Shown here piece after piece: positions 1 through 12,562 of a stretch of DNA of 64,000 nucleotides. The notes under the pieces are model-generated. The model made no database searches. It saw only the letters and a list, made by a program, of their open reading frames with translations, and had not been told where the DNA came from. Within the stretch, counting starts at the first letter, position 1. The number at the start of each line of letters is the position of its first letter. A program made the translations under genes and the position numbers. The DNA lies in NCBI GenBank assembly GCA_905221605.1, contig CAJNDS010002515.1:97488-161487 (forward strand), in the 5' to 3' direction. The DNA comes from Symbiodinium natans (taxonomy: Eukaryota; Sar; Dinophyceae; Suessiales; Symbiodiniaceae).

Positions 1-536
1 CGAGCTTCCTTTCTCAAAGACGAGTGACGGGCAATGACAAAAACTAAAAGCCAAAAGAACCCAGAGAGTCTGAAGCTTACAGTGGCTTACAGGCTTTGGC
101 GCATGCTGTGTTGAGATCAAGCTTCCAGATGCGAGCCATAGCGGTGGCGACCGCCTTGGGCTCGAAGCTCGCCGAGAAGTCCCATACGCGAGCCATGGCA
201 AAGAACACTCTGAGTTAGAACCTTTATCAGCCTCCTGTCCCCTTGTAGCACTGAGCATCGAGCCTTTCAATCATTTCAATCCCATGAAAGGTTGAGAACC
301 GAACCTGGCACCGCTGGAACCGCCATGTAGCTTTCGGAACCACGAACCTAAACCTCAAGAACCGGTTCCAAAACGTATGGCACAGACCACAAGCGGTCGC
401 ACAAACCCCAACATTTTCACTTGATGTTGGCGTAGAAACCGAAAGTCGAACCGTTACGTGCATGAATCTCCTTCTCCCTCAGCTATTCTGGACATTCTTC
501 TCATCACTTTGTTGCTTGCTTGTTCCCTCTACCGCT

Positions 537-562
537 CTCTCTCTCTCTCTCTCTCTCTCTGG
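537..562. repeat. (CT)n microsatellite
   Basis: An uninterrupted CT dinucleotide run. It inflates open frames on both strands (Ser-Leu and Arg-Glu runs). Confidence 0.9.
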
Positions 563-3235
563 TTTGCCTTCTTTCGTTGCTTACTTGCTGCTGTCTTTTC
601 TGCCGATGTTCTTCTTGTATTGCCGCGCTCCATTGTTTCTTTGTTTCTGGCTAACTTCCAATTGCTTGGGCCTTCGCCGAAGATGTAGCAGCTCGTCCAG
701 CAAGCATCCATTTTGAATCTAGAGCTGCTCTTGGGCATCGGCCCAGCTAAGAACTGCGGTGCCAGTGTGCGCGAGCCTGAAAGGGACAGACCAGATTCCC
801 CAGCTTCAGCCGGGAACATGCCCCATGGGTGTGCCCTGGTGTGCCCAGCCCTAAAGTTCCAGGCACTGCTGTGAAGCGTTGCAGCGAGCGTGGGCAAGAC
901 TTTCTTGCTCAGCATCAACCTAGCACTCGCATGGACAAGCAACCGCTCCTCGCCAGCGGCAAACGGGGCCCGAGGCTTACAGAACGGCATACCAATTCGC
1001 ATGTGCTTCTGAGCCGGCGACGCCCAGCAACTCTGCCGACATACCTTCACCTTACAGTAGCCCACAAGCAACTACCAAAAGTTGCGCTCAGTTGTGCTTG
1101 GCGGCTTTACCGATCGGAGCTGAGAGAGCAAAGCCCTTAAGCCGCCCCCGGCTTGTCAACTCGCCTCTCTCAGAACCACGTGTGACTCTCGCGCAGAGAA
1201 AGAATTAGGTCTGCGGCGGGCAAGGGCCCACTGCAAGGCAAAGAGGTACGTCCCTCGCACCACCGGCAGCGGCCAGCACTTCTCTCATGGTTCCGGGTCT
1301 GCTTTCATACTGCCACGATGTGCACCACGTACAGCTTCGGAAGACTCGGCGCCAAACCAACGCCACACATGGGATCCAACCTCGCTGGCAGGTGAAAGCT
1401 GCTCCGTATTCGCAAGACCCCCAGCTTCCCTGAGATGTCAGCGCAATGATGGCTCTGCTGTGACTGCCTGGTCCCATGATACTAGGAGGAGACTTCTCAG
1501 AAGACTTGCTCACTGCTCTGTCTGACCATTTTAGATTCAGCGGCACTGTCGCTGAAGCTCCTCACCATGACGACTTCAGCTGAGTTCCAGCCATCTTCTT
1601 GAACCAAGCCACCAATTGGATCTTGCCGGTTGCTACTTCGATATGCTTGCCATTGCTGACCTAGACGGCCCGCACCGCGGGTCAAAATGGGCTGGTGGGA
1701 CTTGGCTAGAACGAAACCGCAAAGCTTCAGGCCTGTACAGTGCAAAGCTCAGCTGTTAGCTCAGCTTTTGCAGGGAGCGCTTCCAAAAAGCGTTTGGCGT
1801 CACGTGCTGAAGCGAAAGTGTCACGATGGGCATTTCCCAACGCACCCAGGGTGCCCTTAACACACCCCAAAATACTCTAATCCTCTTCTAGGATAGTTGC
1901 CCCTATTTTTCGGGTCTCCCATGGCCTCCCCAAATGAGAAAGGAAATGCCGAGAATAATACCATGTCAGAACTGTGTCACTGGATCAACGGAGCCTTCAA
2001 GCAGGAGCGCTTTGAAGTCTGAGTGCAACATACTGGTGCGATGGTTGTCTGGCTTTTGCTCAGAATTCATGACGCAAGCGCCTTCGGACTTAAACCTTGG
2101 AGCAAGCAAACTACTGTACCATCCAGCTTTGGAGGAAGGACGGGAAAATTGAGACCGCCTGAGATTCAGCGGACACATGCGGGCACAAGGCATGCGACAC
2201 AGTAATTCTTGTCGCATTCACTGCAGTGCCAGTGTTGCAGGCCGGGTTCGATGTCCTTGACATTCATAAACGCTGCAGACCGCGTCTGCTTGAAAGTGTC
2301 ACTTGACCAACCCATCGCACAAACCAGCGATCCCAAGAATCCCAGGTGCCTCTGAATCCAGTTCTATTTCTAATCTTCGCCAAGGGTTCACACTCACAGG
2401 CGCTGCAGGCCAAAACCTCCACGAAGCTGGCCAGGAAGCCCTGCGATTGCCTCAGGTGAACAAAATGACTGACGCTGCTTCCAATGCCGATGACGGGGTA
2501 GGGCTGGCTGCAACAGGCAGATTTAGAGGCCACTCAAACCTCACATTTGACCGCATGCTTAATGCAATTGAGGGTCAGCCTGCACAAATGCTGCTGAGGA
2601 CAGCATCCTTTTTGGTAGTCGGCCGAACCCGTTGAGGGATCGAAGATTACATTTCGCTCCTGCGGAACAGAGGGAACATTCAGGAACGAAGCTGTCGATG
2701 TGCGAGGTTTCATCGCAACTGCGCCAATAATGTTGTTCACTGAGCACCACCTCATTTACGGCTACCTCCTTTGCCGCATTTTTGCGACTACATTTTCTTG
2801 TCTCATTTGTGACTAGACTGGACTACGTTAGGCTTGAAGCTTTCCAAACGCGAACAGGCTTTCAACACTAGGGGTTCTTACGTTCAGGCAAAAAGCTTCG
2901 ATTGAGTTGTGCGCGATGTGCTCGCGACACGCCCGCCATACTACACCGTACGCGGACGTTGTTCCTCGAGCGGTGGTCGCATTTAGGACAGCATGCGCAG
3001 AAAGCAAGGTTCCCCATCAAAGCCACCAGTATGACACACAGGCAACTGCACCAGCCTGCAAGAGATGGATGGGGCTCCGGCGACAACAGCCCTAACTGCG
3101 GATATGCGGATACATTCAGGCAGCAGTAAAACTCACGCACGCTTGAAGGCTAGGGCACATGGTCGACGGGAGGTGCAGCCTGGATGGGCTGGTGTTTTCA
3201 TGAGTGACATTTACTTTTCAATGATGTTTTGAGGG

Positions 3236-3430
3236 TGGGTTCCGTGAACTTCTCCATGGTGAATTCAGTGAACTTTTCACTGGTGATTGTGGGTGGGCTC
3301 AGTGAACTTTTTGATGGTGTTTGAGGTTGGCTCAGTCAACTTTTCAATGGTGTTTGAGGCGCGTTCAGTGAACTTTTCAGTGGTGTTTGAGGGTGGGTTC
3401 AATGAACCGTTCAATGGTGTTTGTGGGTGA
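3236..3430. repeat. Minisatellite with units of about 33-38 bp
   Basis: Successive imperfect copies share the core GTGAACTTTTCAATGGTG, alternating with TTTGAGG(G)TGGGTTC. About five or six copies with substitutions are visible. On the minus strand it reads as repeated NTIEKFTEP-like peptides, which I regard as chance translation. Confidence 0.8.
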
Positions 3431-4136
3431 GTACACGCGGATTGCCGAGGTAGCGCTATGCGAGTCTCAAGCACTTCTGTCGAATGACAGGATCTTTTGG
3501 CTTAACGTGGCTGTATTGGTCTGGCAGTTTGTGCTGTGACTTTCCACACACCTCCACGTAGTGCGCTGTGGCGATCTCTGGTGTGAGTTCGGACAGATCG
3601 TGCTGTGTTCAGAACGTAAGACTGACATGCCTGAGTTGGTATGGGAGCCGTGATGTAGTGAACGCCTGCTCCTCGTGGCCTCGACAGGCCTCGAGCAGGA
3701 GCTTCTTGCCATAACGAAAAACATTGCAAAGTTTTGAGCGGGAGCGGGTGTTTCGTGAACATGCGCGCATCCCTGCGTGGTTTCCGGCCAGAATTTGCGG
3801 GCGGGCTTCGAGCAGGAGCGAGATTTCTAGGGCGCTTTAAATGCATTTATTCTAGCGACATCCGTGACAAAAATCAAGCCCTTCTAAGGAAACCGAAAAT
3901 GATGAAGCATGGGCGTTCTCGTTTGCGGCTACCCGGACCTCGTTTGCACAAACCCATTTTGCCAAATGAAGGATCAAGAAAAGAAGACCCACATGTTCCC
4001 AAATGAGGTGAGTTCTCAAGGACTTCGCAACTGGGGTTCTCGCCTTGATGCTTCGCACCATTGAGTCCACCCAGTCCGGCACGTCAGCCACACCAAGGCC
4101 TGAGTGGTCACTCTCAAGTGCAATCCGTGTCTGCCA

Positions 4137-4226
4137 GAGATGAGAGACAGAGAGACAGAGAGAGAGAGAGAGAGAGACAGAGCGACAGAGAGACGGCGGG
4201 ACAGAGAGACAGACAGAGAGAGAAAG
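4137..4226. repeat. Imperfect (GA)n/(GACA)n microsatellite
   Basis: A purine-rich run of GAGA and GACAGA units lying just past the 3' end of the PPPDE peptidase gene. Confidence 0.9.
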
Positions 4227-4391
4227 AGAAGAAAACACAAAAACGAGAGTGTGATTTGATAATCCAGTCACTTCCTAGATGCGGTGCCTTCCCACAGGCC
4301 GGCACCCAATCTCATGCGATTGTCCAAGGCATCAAGACCCGGTCACTTCATTACATGTACGTAAAAACTCCACTTGTCACTCCCTTCAACT

Positions 4392-5205
4392 TCATTTCTG
4401 CCCATTGTCTGATGCAGTAGAGGAGCTCTTGCAAATGCATCGGCAGAAGGTGATGCAATTCGGACCCAGCACCTCGTAGTCCTGTCAGCATGGAAACAGA
4501 TCTGACAACCATGCTGGACTTCTTGGCACTGTTCAGGAAACACCCGAGGTGACATGCTTCATACAATTTCGGTCCTCTGTCGGCCACTCCGGTGCCAAGT
4601 CGATAACCAGCTGGTCAACGTCCTGGTGGAATGTGGGAGCTGATGGTACTTAATCTTGAGACAGCTCGGTCCTCTGCTGACATGGTTGTCACGCCCAGGC
4701 AGAGACTTTGTCTGAACGAATGCTTGTGGCAAGACTTGGGCGTGCAGGTGGTGATCCTTGTGGCCACATGTGACTGGACACACGTCTCTTTGTCATAACT
4801 TACAACGGAATCGAGTTCGGTTCGACAAACACGTGTCGCACATCACGCCAAATCGCGGCACGTTCAAGGCAGCCAAAGCTCCCGCTTCCGCCAATTCCAA
4901 TCTCCGTGCCTCTTTTGGCACATGCCATGCAGAATTCCGATGAGCACTCTTTGCAGTGGCCTCCAAAGGCATACTCCAGTCCATAAACTTCCACGCCCGC
5001 ATGGTAAGCGCCGCCGGCTCCAAGTAGCCACGTGACACGGTTCAAGAGGCTCACCCGCCAGTTGAAGAGGTCCTTAAGGCTTCCACACAACGGCAGTAAA
5101 GTTCTTTGCAGTCACAGTGTTCAGCGAAGGCACATACACATTCAAGTATACGAAGGACCACTTGTGATCTCGAACTTGACTCGCCAACCTCTCAACTGAT
5201 GCCAT
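4392..5205 (-). CDS. PPPDE-family (DeSI-like) thiol isopeptidase, complete five-exon gene
   Basis: Probable cysteine isopeptidase of the PPPDE (DUF862/DeSI) family, whose known members remove SUMO or ubiquitin-like modifiers in cytosol or nucleus. Exons on the minus strand are 5205-5134, 5072-4948, 4756-4672, 4622-4575 and 4481-4392. They join in frame to 420 nt, 139 residues plus TGA. The catalytic His lies in GGAYHAGVEVYG, followed by EYAFGG. The block FRQSLCLGVTTMS matches the family's 'FR.SI.LG.T' region, and the catalytic Cys is in YEVLGPNCITFC. Introns are 61, 191, 49 and 93 nt with donors GT, GT, GA and GA, and all acceptors are AG|G. The start is the ATG before ASVERLASQV, which puts VYLNVY directly before DLFNWRVSLL, the expected first strand and helix. 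Length is close to the bare domain (about 140-150 residues). The C-terminus after the Cys motif is short and could continue in an unseen exon. Family call is firm; substrate is unknown. Confidence 0.88.
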
Positions 5206-6076
5206 TGCAACAGCCCTGCGCCATGGGCCGGGACATGGGCCATGACAGTGCCAGTTTCACCGGTCCTCTCCACGGCAGACCGTATGCTTGCAGCCAGCTG
5301 CAAGGCCTCACGGCCGTGGCTCAGGAACTCGGCACACTTCGGGGTCTTTGGTTACATTGCATGGCTTCTGGCAGACTTGTTTTGGGCCTCCGCAGCAGTG
5401 CTGAGATGCACCTGGCCACGCACATCTCAGCTTTGCGATGCTGCGTGAGTTGTCGTTGCTGAACCAGCAACGATGTTTCCAGCCTGCGTCGAGAGTTGTG
5501 CCAAGGTTGCGATGGTGAGTGTGGTCCCGCTCCCTTCCACCACCTCAGACTCTCGTGCGATGTCTGGCCCTCAGAAAGGCATCACACAGGCTCGGCGGGC
5601 TGCGAGAGTCGGCTCCGAAAGCCATTGCTCCAAGACCACCTGCTTAGATGTCCATTTGACAGCGAAAGTTCATAACTATATTCATCTAAATTCACAAGCG
5701 TAGCGAGCCTGGCGGCTTGATTCCATGCTTTCGATAATGGCGACACCTGGCTTGGCATCTCTGCTAAAGTACGTTTGTGTGTTTTTGTCTGCGGCCCAAC
5801 CAGTTTGAAGCAACACTGCAACACCCTGCATCAATCGGGGCACGGTCGTGGTGAAGGTGAATCTCGCAAGCCGTCCGCGCATCAGAATAATGCGCTGTCC
5901 ACACCTCTGCCTGCAGCCACCAAATCGACTTTAGCCCTGTTTTGTGGCACCAAGCGATCAGAAGCAGCGGAAAGCTCGTCAGTGCCTTCAGAGCCGGAAT
6001 CGGATCTGGGAGGGGGTCCTTGCGGAGCATTGCGGAGCATGCTGACTGTTCTCAGCGGTGCGCTGCGTTACATTCA

Positions 6077-6527
6077 TTACATTGGGCTGGCATCCTGCGC
6101 CTCCTCCCTCTTCGTGGGCTTGCTCTCTTTGCTCTCTTTGCTCGCGGTCCCACGTGCAGCCTGGATGGTCGTTTTCGTGACTAGGGTTAGGAATTTGGGA
6201 TGATCTGCGGGTGGAGCACAAATACAAGCCGTGGAACGAGCTTGGAGGGTAGAGGCAGCAGCCAGGTTCCCACCGACGGGAGCAATTGAAACTTGCCACC
6301 TTCTGCGGAAAGGCATGCAGACGTATGCAAGCTGTCCAGAATCCAGATTCAACATTCAGATGTGTCACCTGAAGAGAGCTCTCGTCTGCTCCGTCGGCGG
6401 TGGTGGCCATGAACTGGAGGCAAGCATTCCTGAATTCAGCAATGTGGAGCGTGCGATTTTGCGTCTCGTCTAGCATCACCAGGATCGTGGGGGTTTCGGG
6501 AAGGCGCACGTGGGGGAACGTGAGCAT
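6077..6527 (-). CDS. Unrecognised open frame, possible exon
   Basis: A 179-codon minus-strand frame whose first half (about 6527-6270) has a plausible protein texture, for example PETPTILVMLDETQNRTLHI followed by an alternating hydrophobic/acidic segment. The second half degrades into Ser/Arg/Glu-rich sequence typical of non-coding DNA, so a real exon would end near 6260. I recognise no domain. Its orientation agrees with the other genes. Confidence 0.22.
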
Positions 6528-7026
6528 GCAACCACAAGTGGTGTTGACAGGTCCCCAACAGCTTTAGCTTGACGTTCCTGCGGATTTCTCGCGGCACTAC
6601 TCCAAACGTTGCGGTTCCTTTGTCTCCAATTTGTCTCCCACCTCCTGGATGCCCGTTTGTGTGCGACTGGTGGACTCATTTGTCTCCCATACTTTCTGGA
6701 TGCCGCAGATTAGATTCACGTGGCCCAAAAAACTCGTTCTTTTGAGATGATGGGGGGCGGTGGGTCTCAGTTGCTGTTTGGGGTCGAGGCTGAGATATTT
6801 TGCTGCTGCGGGTGCTAAAGGTTGTTCTACCATTTATCCGTGACTTCTTCTTACAGAAACGTACGACAAAAATGTGGACGGATATGTACAATGCGTTCTT
6901 GGTTTTGGCTTTTTGGTGTGTATTAGACGTCTTGACGTTTTTCTCTTGTAGTGCAATGGCATGTGTTGTCATGTTTGTTGTTTCTTGCTGTTTCTATTGC
7001 TTTTGCTCTTTTTGCTGTTTTTGTTG

Positions 7027-7233
7027 GTTGTTGGTTTGTTGGTTTGTTGGGTTGTTGGGCTGTTGGGCTGCTGGGCTGTTGGGCTGCTGGGCTGTTGAGC
7101 TGTTGGGCTGTTGAGCTGTTGGGCTGTTGGGCTGTTGGGCTGCTGGGCTGTTGGGCTGTTGGGCTGTTGGGCTGTTGGGCTGTTGGGTTGTTGGGTTGTT
7201 GGGTTGTTGGGTTGTTGGGTTGTTGGGTTGTTG
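7027..7233. repeat. 8-bp tandem repeat TTGGGCTG
   Basis: About 25 copies of TTGGGCTG and variants CTGGGCTG, TTGAGCTG and TTGGGTTG. Because 8 is not a multiple of 3, all three frames on each strand stay open and translate to an 8-residue cycle (GLLGCWAV on plus). The unit drifts from GCTG to GTTG at the 3' end, showing local expansion. Confidence 0.92.
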
Positions 7234-7455
7234 GGGTGCCAGTCCATGTCTGCTTAGGCTTCGCCCGCTGTGGGGCCCCCCGTTAGATTAAAGCCGCGGG
7301 CCCTTCAACCTGGACAAGCCGCAAAGCCTAATGCGGTTGGGCAGATGTGGCCAAATGTGTGGCCCTTCTCAGCTTCACAGTTGCAGCATTGTAGGACCCA
7401 CAATGAAGCCAGAGAAACGGGCTTTCGACTTTGGCTCCGGAGAATCTGAACTCTC

Positions 7456-7830
7456 CTAACCACTTCGGCACCTTTCTGCTGTGGGCCCAGAAAACCTCTC
7501 TTGCTGACAAAGGAGCTTCATGGGTAACAGGCTGCAACGGCCAGGACAGCGTATCATCGGGCACCGGTCCTCACTCACACAAGCAGGGGCACACAACACA
7601 AGTGGAGATGCTCCAGTGAAATGCCGGGGGATCACCACCGTCACCACCTTCAGCTTTTTGACATTCTTGTCGGTCCAATTCGGACATGATCCTTGGTCCA
7701 CGGCAAAGTCAGAGTCCAGCGGCCCCGCAACGTCACACGAGGCATGGCTAGCCACATGCACAGCGGAAAAGAAGCCCGACTCGCCCTCGATGCGGAACTC
7801 AAGATCCAGAGGGAGTCAAGGGTGCAAAAC
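7456..7830 (-). CDS. Unrecognised coding-like exon
   Basis: The minus strand from about 7810 to 7640 reads EFRIEGESGFFSAVHVASHA and then a segment ending NVKKLKVVTVVIP, with good codon texture and no stop. No family was recognised and the splice sites were not resolved. The shadow frame on the plus strand is less protein-like. Confidence 0.22.
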
Positions 7831-9762
7831 ACCCTGCAAAGAGTAAAGGGGGAGCACTTTGGATCATTTGAAGCAGAAGTCGACGATTAGTCGAGCGACT
7901 GGACACGACCCACCTGAGCTGCGCAGCAGGCCTCCATGGCCTCCATGGCCCATCGGAGGCGCAACTTCGAGCGGCAACGTGTTTTGTCAAGATGCTGCTG
8001 CACCCAATCTGGGGTTCGTCATGTGTTTCATGTGTTTCATGTGTTTGCAGGGTATTGCCATTGCCTTGTGCTTATCATCTGTGACATGTGGATGCGCGCA
8101 GTGGTGAGAGCAGTTGCGCAGCTCGATATTGCATGCTGCATGTGCCCCTTCCTGCAAGTACAGCCACTGCTTGAAGCTGAACGCTTTCAAAAAACTAAGT
8201 CACGCGCAAACAGGTGCTTTTTGTGACACCCAAACCGGAAAGGGATCGAGCCATGTAGAATCTGGGGTGCCCACTAGTCTACACTCTACGCAGGGTAGTG
8301 CTGAACCATACACTGCACGTTATCTTCCTGTACTTTTTTGGGAAGACGAAGTCCAACGCAAAGGAAGGTCTGTGACAACCTGCAGGCCGTGGAGTGCGCC
8401 TCGTCGCAGCACTGCTGACGCCATTTGGGCCAGGCACAAGGCCACGGTATCGTCGGCACGAGACAGCAAGTCGCCCTTGCGCGAGGGTACAGAAGCAGTG
8501 CTTGATCGAATAGCTGTCAGTATTTTTCGTGCATGAACCTATTTTCTCATTTGCCGGAGAAGCCACCCTTGTGGCTACATGCCACAGGCACGTTTCTGAT
8601 TTCAAGGGTCAAGTTGAAGTTGTGATATTATGTTTACAACGTGTTACATCAAGGCTGGCTTTGCACGATTCCACCAAGATCAACCAGACGTGGCCTTGCC
8701 TTCTGAATGGTGAGCGGCACCCGGCGGCACAGAGTTTGCGAGGAGCGCAGGCCCAACACCAACCTCAACAGATTCACTGCACATCCTTCATGTGCCAAAA
8801 GCCGGGACAAAAGCCCTTAACACTGTGGCACTTACAGCTCCGGGCTCTTCCCAACCAATCCAGCTCTGGCAGCACCAGCTGCGACCGCCAGTTCATCGAC
8901 CTTTGTGTAACGCGTGTGTATCCCCAAGTGACCTACTTCATGAACTTCATGAAAGCATCACCGATCCTGAAGCACACTCCCAGTAACTACCCTTGCACGT
9001 CCAAAAGGATCCTGAATAACGAAGTATGAAGAAATACGGACATACCGGATTGTGGCACGAGCACATTCGCCTGTGAGACTTGCGACTTGCGCAACCGAAA
9101 CTGGCCCAGGCCTACTTTGGTCCAACTTATTCGGATGACACCATTGGCCTGTACGCTTGTCTGGGAGTTGTGGGAAAGATGTCAGGTGTCCGGATGTATT
9201 GCTTCCGGCCGGAAAGCTTCAAGGGTAGGTCAGGAAGAGTCAAGAGTACTGGAGTGCGCGAATTCGGGTTCTGCAATTCAGCTCCCGATTCCATCTGGGC
9301 CTGGGCACCCGACGCCGTCTGAGACAAAGGCGACGACCTGCGAAGCTCCATGCAAGCAAAAGATCAGGACTCGCCTCGCCACCACTTGCCTCGACATCAT
9401 ATTTAATAAGGTCTACCTGCGCGGCAGAACTATGTGATTTTTGCATGCAGCACCAAGGCTTCGCATCTGCATCTGATGGTGTCCAAGCTTTTTCCGCTTC
9501 TGCGGCATCAGTCCAGAAATGTTGACGCCGTAGCATTTGCATCCTCCAGGTGCCCTTGTGGCTTCCCACGCTGTTGTTGTTGCAGTTGTTGCTGCTGCTG
9601 CCGCCGCCTGACGCCGCCAAGCTGTCACGTTCAAATGAAGTTTTCTGCTTGGCTTGCTAGTGTCGGCCAGTTCAAACTGTGTGCTGCGGAACATGAGTGG
9701 CACACCAGGCGGTGATGGCTTCCAGGGTGAAGGGCTTCTCTGCCACCCAAACGTTCATGGCC

Positions 9763-10409
9763 TTACAGTCTGTTCTTCTTACAGTTGCAAGCCGCCATGC
9801 GTTCTCTCAACACCGAGTTCCAGACAATCTTTTCACAGGTATTTGGGGCAACGCCTTCGTGGAGCATCTGCCTCAGCACGTTCTTTTGTAAGTTTCGGTC
9901 TCGAAGGGGAAATCCCCAAGTGTCTGCCAGGCTGCGGGTCCGGCTCACCCGATGCATCAAGGTTCTGCCATAGCACAGCATCGCCCGCTCGAGGAAGGAT
10001 GCGCAGTCCCAGCTTGGGAAAGTGCAGATGTCCACCGCCATCGGCTTCTGGTATATCAGTCATGAAGACGAGAAGCGTATGGCTGCGTTGCTCGCCTCTT
10101 GGCCCATCGCTATTCAAATCTCAGTCACATGTCACGCCAGCTGTGTGGCTGCGAATGTTTTCGGACATGCGGCCTGCGTATGATGACATCCGCTGGGGTT
10201 CCTCGTGCGTGTCCATGTGTGGCCTGTAGTACCTCAAAACTGAAAAACTAACCAAGGAAATCACTTCCCGAGGTGCAGTAGGTGTCAGGCACAGCAGGGA
10301 CTCCCAAGAACTGCCAAATATGCTGCCAGAGACACTGCCCTGGTTCATAACGTATGAGCTGCAAGGGCTCCACCCGTGCTTCATCGACGCCAATCACCTT
10401 CCATAGCAT
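9763..10409 (-). CDS. Prolyl 4-hydroxylase-like 2OG/Fe(II) dioxygenase, catalytic half (5' end incomplete)
   Basis: Likely hydroxylates prolyl residues with 2-oxoglutarate, O2 and Fe(II) (P4Hc family). Exons are 10409-10336, 10232-10174, 10095-9936 and 9871-9763, in frame over 134 codons ending in TAA. Motifs appear in family order: EPLQLIRYEPGQ; YYRPHMDTHEE with the HxD iron ligands; HTLLVFMTDIPEADGGG, the 'T.L.YL.d...GG' strand; FPKLGLRILPRAGDAVLW; then LHEGVAPNTCEKIVW with the distal His and the 2OG-binding Lys. The usual Gly before that Lys pair is Cys here. Donors are GT, GC and GC; acceptors are all AG|G. The reading frame is open to a TGA at 10427-10425, so the ATG at 10409 may not be the true start. 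The N-terminal third of a normal P4H domain must lie upstream, perhaps within 10430-10754, where a helical minus-strand ORF exists. The enzyme class is clear; the protein substrate is not. Confidence 0.86.
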
Positions 10410-10429
10410 TCGCGGTGGCACAACTCACT

Positions 10430-10754
10430 ACAACAACAGCTTACATTGCAGGCGCGCTATTGACGCTCGTGAGACTTTGCAGCAGCATGCCTGCGCACAC
10501 CGGTTTGTGGCGCTAAGTACCGCTGCCAGCTCAACCTCAACGGCCTCCGCCATTTGCTCGTTCTCCATACGGAGCTGCTGGATCCGCTCCTTGCAATGAA
10601 CACCAGTTGAACACCACCCTTTCCCCACGATCTCCGGCGACCGGTTTGGATGAAGGTCCAAGACGCTCGCGGGGTGAAAAGCGGCCACAGCAGGGGACAG
10701 GAGCTCGATGTGCGCATCCTTGGAGACAAGACAGGAATCGCCATAGCTGAGCAC
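10430..10754 (-). CDS. Possible upstream exon(s) of the P4H-like gene, helical
   Basis: A minus-strand open frame of 108 codons lies just upstream of the first P4H exon. Its middle part, KERIQQLRMENEQMAEAVEV, reads as an amphipathic helix or coiled coil and has the codon texture of real coding sequence. I could not fix its splice sites or match it to the N-terminal strand of the P4H fold. It may be an upstream exon of that gene or an unrelated shadow. Confidence 0.3.
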
Positions 10755-12562
10755 TTTCTACGCTAAGGCCAGGATCTTAAGAGCTCCTTGCAAAACATCC
10801 AAGACATCATGCAAATGGGGCGGCGTTTCTTGTACAAGTTGTGCAAGTTAGGAGGGAGCTTGAGGGGGGCCTTAGGTCAGAGCGGAGGGTGGGGGCACAG
10901 CTTCGGCTCAACTTGATTTATCCAAAATTCGCCCCCCAAACACAAGACCTTAACCATTGACCCAAAACAAAAGAAGCAGGAAACAAAAGCCCACACAAGT
11001 TGCGTCGTGCCACGCAAATTTAAGAGCTCTCGGCTCTACTGGTAGCAGCCCATGGGCCATGGGAGTTTGACAGTTTGACCTCTCAACATTTTAAACTCTG
11101 AGGCGCCGATCTCTGAGAAATTCCCCGGACGAAGTCCGCTGCAGACTGGCTTGAAAGCCTTGCCGGGCTTCACAGATTCGCACTAGCTCCTGAGATGACC
11201 CCCACCATCCGCACACAACAGGGTGTTGCCAGTGCCAAGCTCATGTCAGCACGCATGGGGAAGTGGTCCTCAAGCTCTGCTTTCTGGAAAAGGCCCTGCA
11301 CCAGCGACACATCAGGCTCGCCGTCCTGGCAGCCGCTTAGAGCCCTCCTCTACGTCCAGGTTTGTGCGCTTGTGACTTCGTTACATCTCACTTTTGGTCC
11401 TCAAGCACGCAGCTAGATGTGAGAGGGAGGCCACAAAAGATATGCTGCCTGCTGCCTGCTTGTCTTGTCAAAAGCTCCACGCAGGATCCTGGCCTCAGTC
11501 AACCTCCGAACAGAGACGCAAGCATCATGTAGTTGCAGCCGCCCTGCCAGGTTTCTATCAAGCTTGCACTCAATCTGAACAAAGTCCAGATTAGGCGAGC
11601 AACTCGGAGCCGGCAGCTCAGCAAGCTTGTCATGCCGTAGCACCAGACACCGACGACTTGTCCTTCTGCTCCTGCTTCTTACACCGGACGGCATTCGCAG
11701 GGCCAGGAAGGCGCCGACGAGACAGAAACCTGACGCGGTGGTTCTCAGTTGACGTAGACACGAGATTTCTGTTGAGACATCAATTCGATGCTTGGACTCC
11801 CTTCTTGGGGAAAACCAGTGCCAAGGTGCTTCGTGAAGCAGATGACCTCCTTTCCGAGGGCATACATGGCACGCCACCATGCGGCCCATACAGCCTATGC
11901 GGCTGAAGGCGCACCTCAAAGGGTCATAGGGTGCCTAAGCAGATGCTGCCCAATGCCCTTTTGATCATTCCTTAGCCAAGCTTCCCCCCGTGAAGAGATA
12001 CGCTGGATGGGCCAGATGGGCTTCGTGTCGGGTCGGTTCAAGGTCGACGTCCCATGATTCTGGGCACGACCAGCAAGCCACATAGCGAGCTTCACTCAAA
12101 TCGCGTGGCATACTTGATAAATGTGTCCACGTGTCTGTGTACGTGCGTGTAGGCTTGTGTGTCTTTCACCAAGGAGAGCTGCACACGGCGAATCCTGCAT
12201 GACCCCACCCATCACGTCACACATGGCATCTACCCGGCATCACTTAAGTAAAAGAGCATCATCAACACCGATGCAGCTTGATGAAGGAAGTGATCCCTAC
12301 GTGTATATACATGCAGATATATCTGTGAACTTGCAGGTTGACTTCACAAAGCATTCGACCAGTGCATTCCTTTTTTTTGGGCTTCTTCAAGAGCGGCTCG
12401 GTCTCTGCAACGTGCGCAGCGTGCGCAATCTGCTCTTCCTGCTCTTGCGCATTGAAAGCATTGAAGGCATTGAAAGCATTCCTCGGGGAAAGTTGTGAAG
12501 CTCTCACTTTCGGATGCGACTGCCGCTGCATGCACATGTAAAAACCCAGGCCATGACATCAC

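Larger units (their letters stand above)
1..4390. other. No gene recognised (0-4.4 kb)
   Basis: I find no exon I can support here. A 1745-1497 minus-strand frame (LVQEDGWNSAEVVMVRSFSD) has mildly protein-like texture, but no family or splice partner. The 180-codon frame 1071-529 ends in an Arg-Glu run that simply translates the CT/GA microsatellite. The stretch otherwise holds a CT repeat (537-562), a minisatellite (3236-3430) and a GA repeat (4137-4226). Confidence 0.5.

Noticed and set aside
529-1071. 180-codon minus-strand frame
   Set aside because: Ends in an Arg-Glu run from the CT repeat; the rest has no family-like motif or codon bias.
6951-7286. GLLGCWAV-repeat protein
   Set aside because: Direct translation of the TTGGGCTG 8-mer; the opposite strand is equally open.
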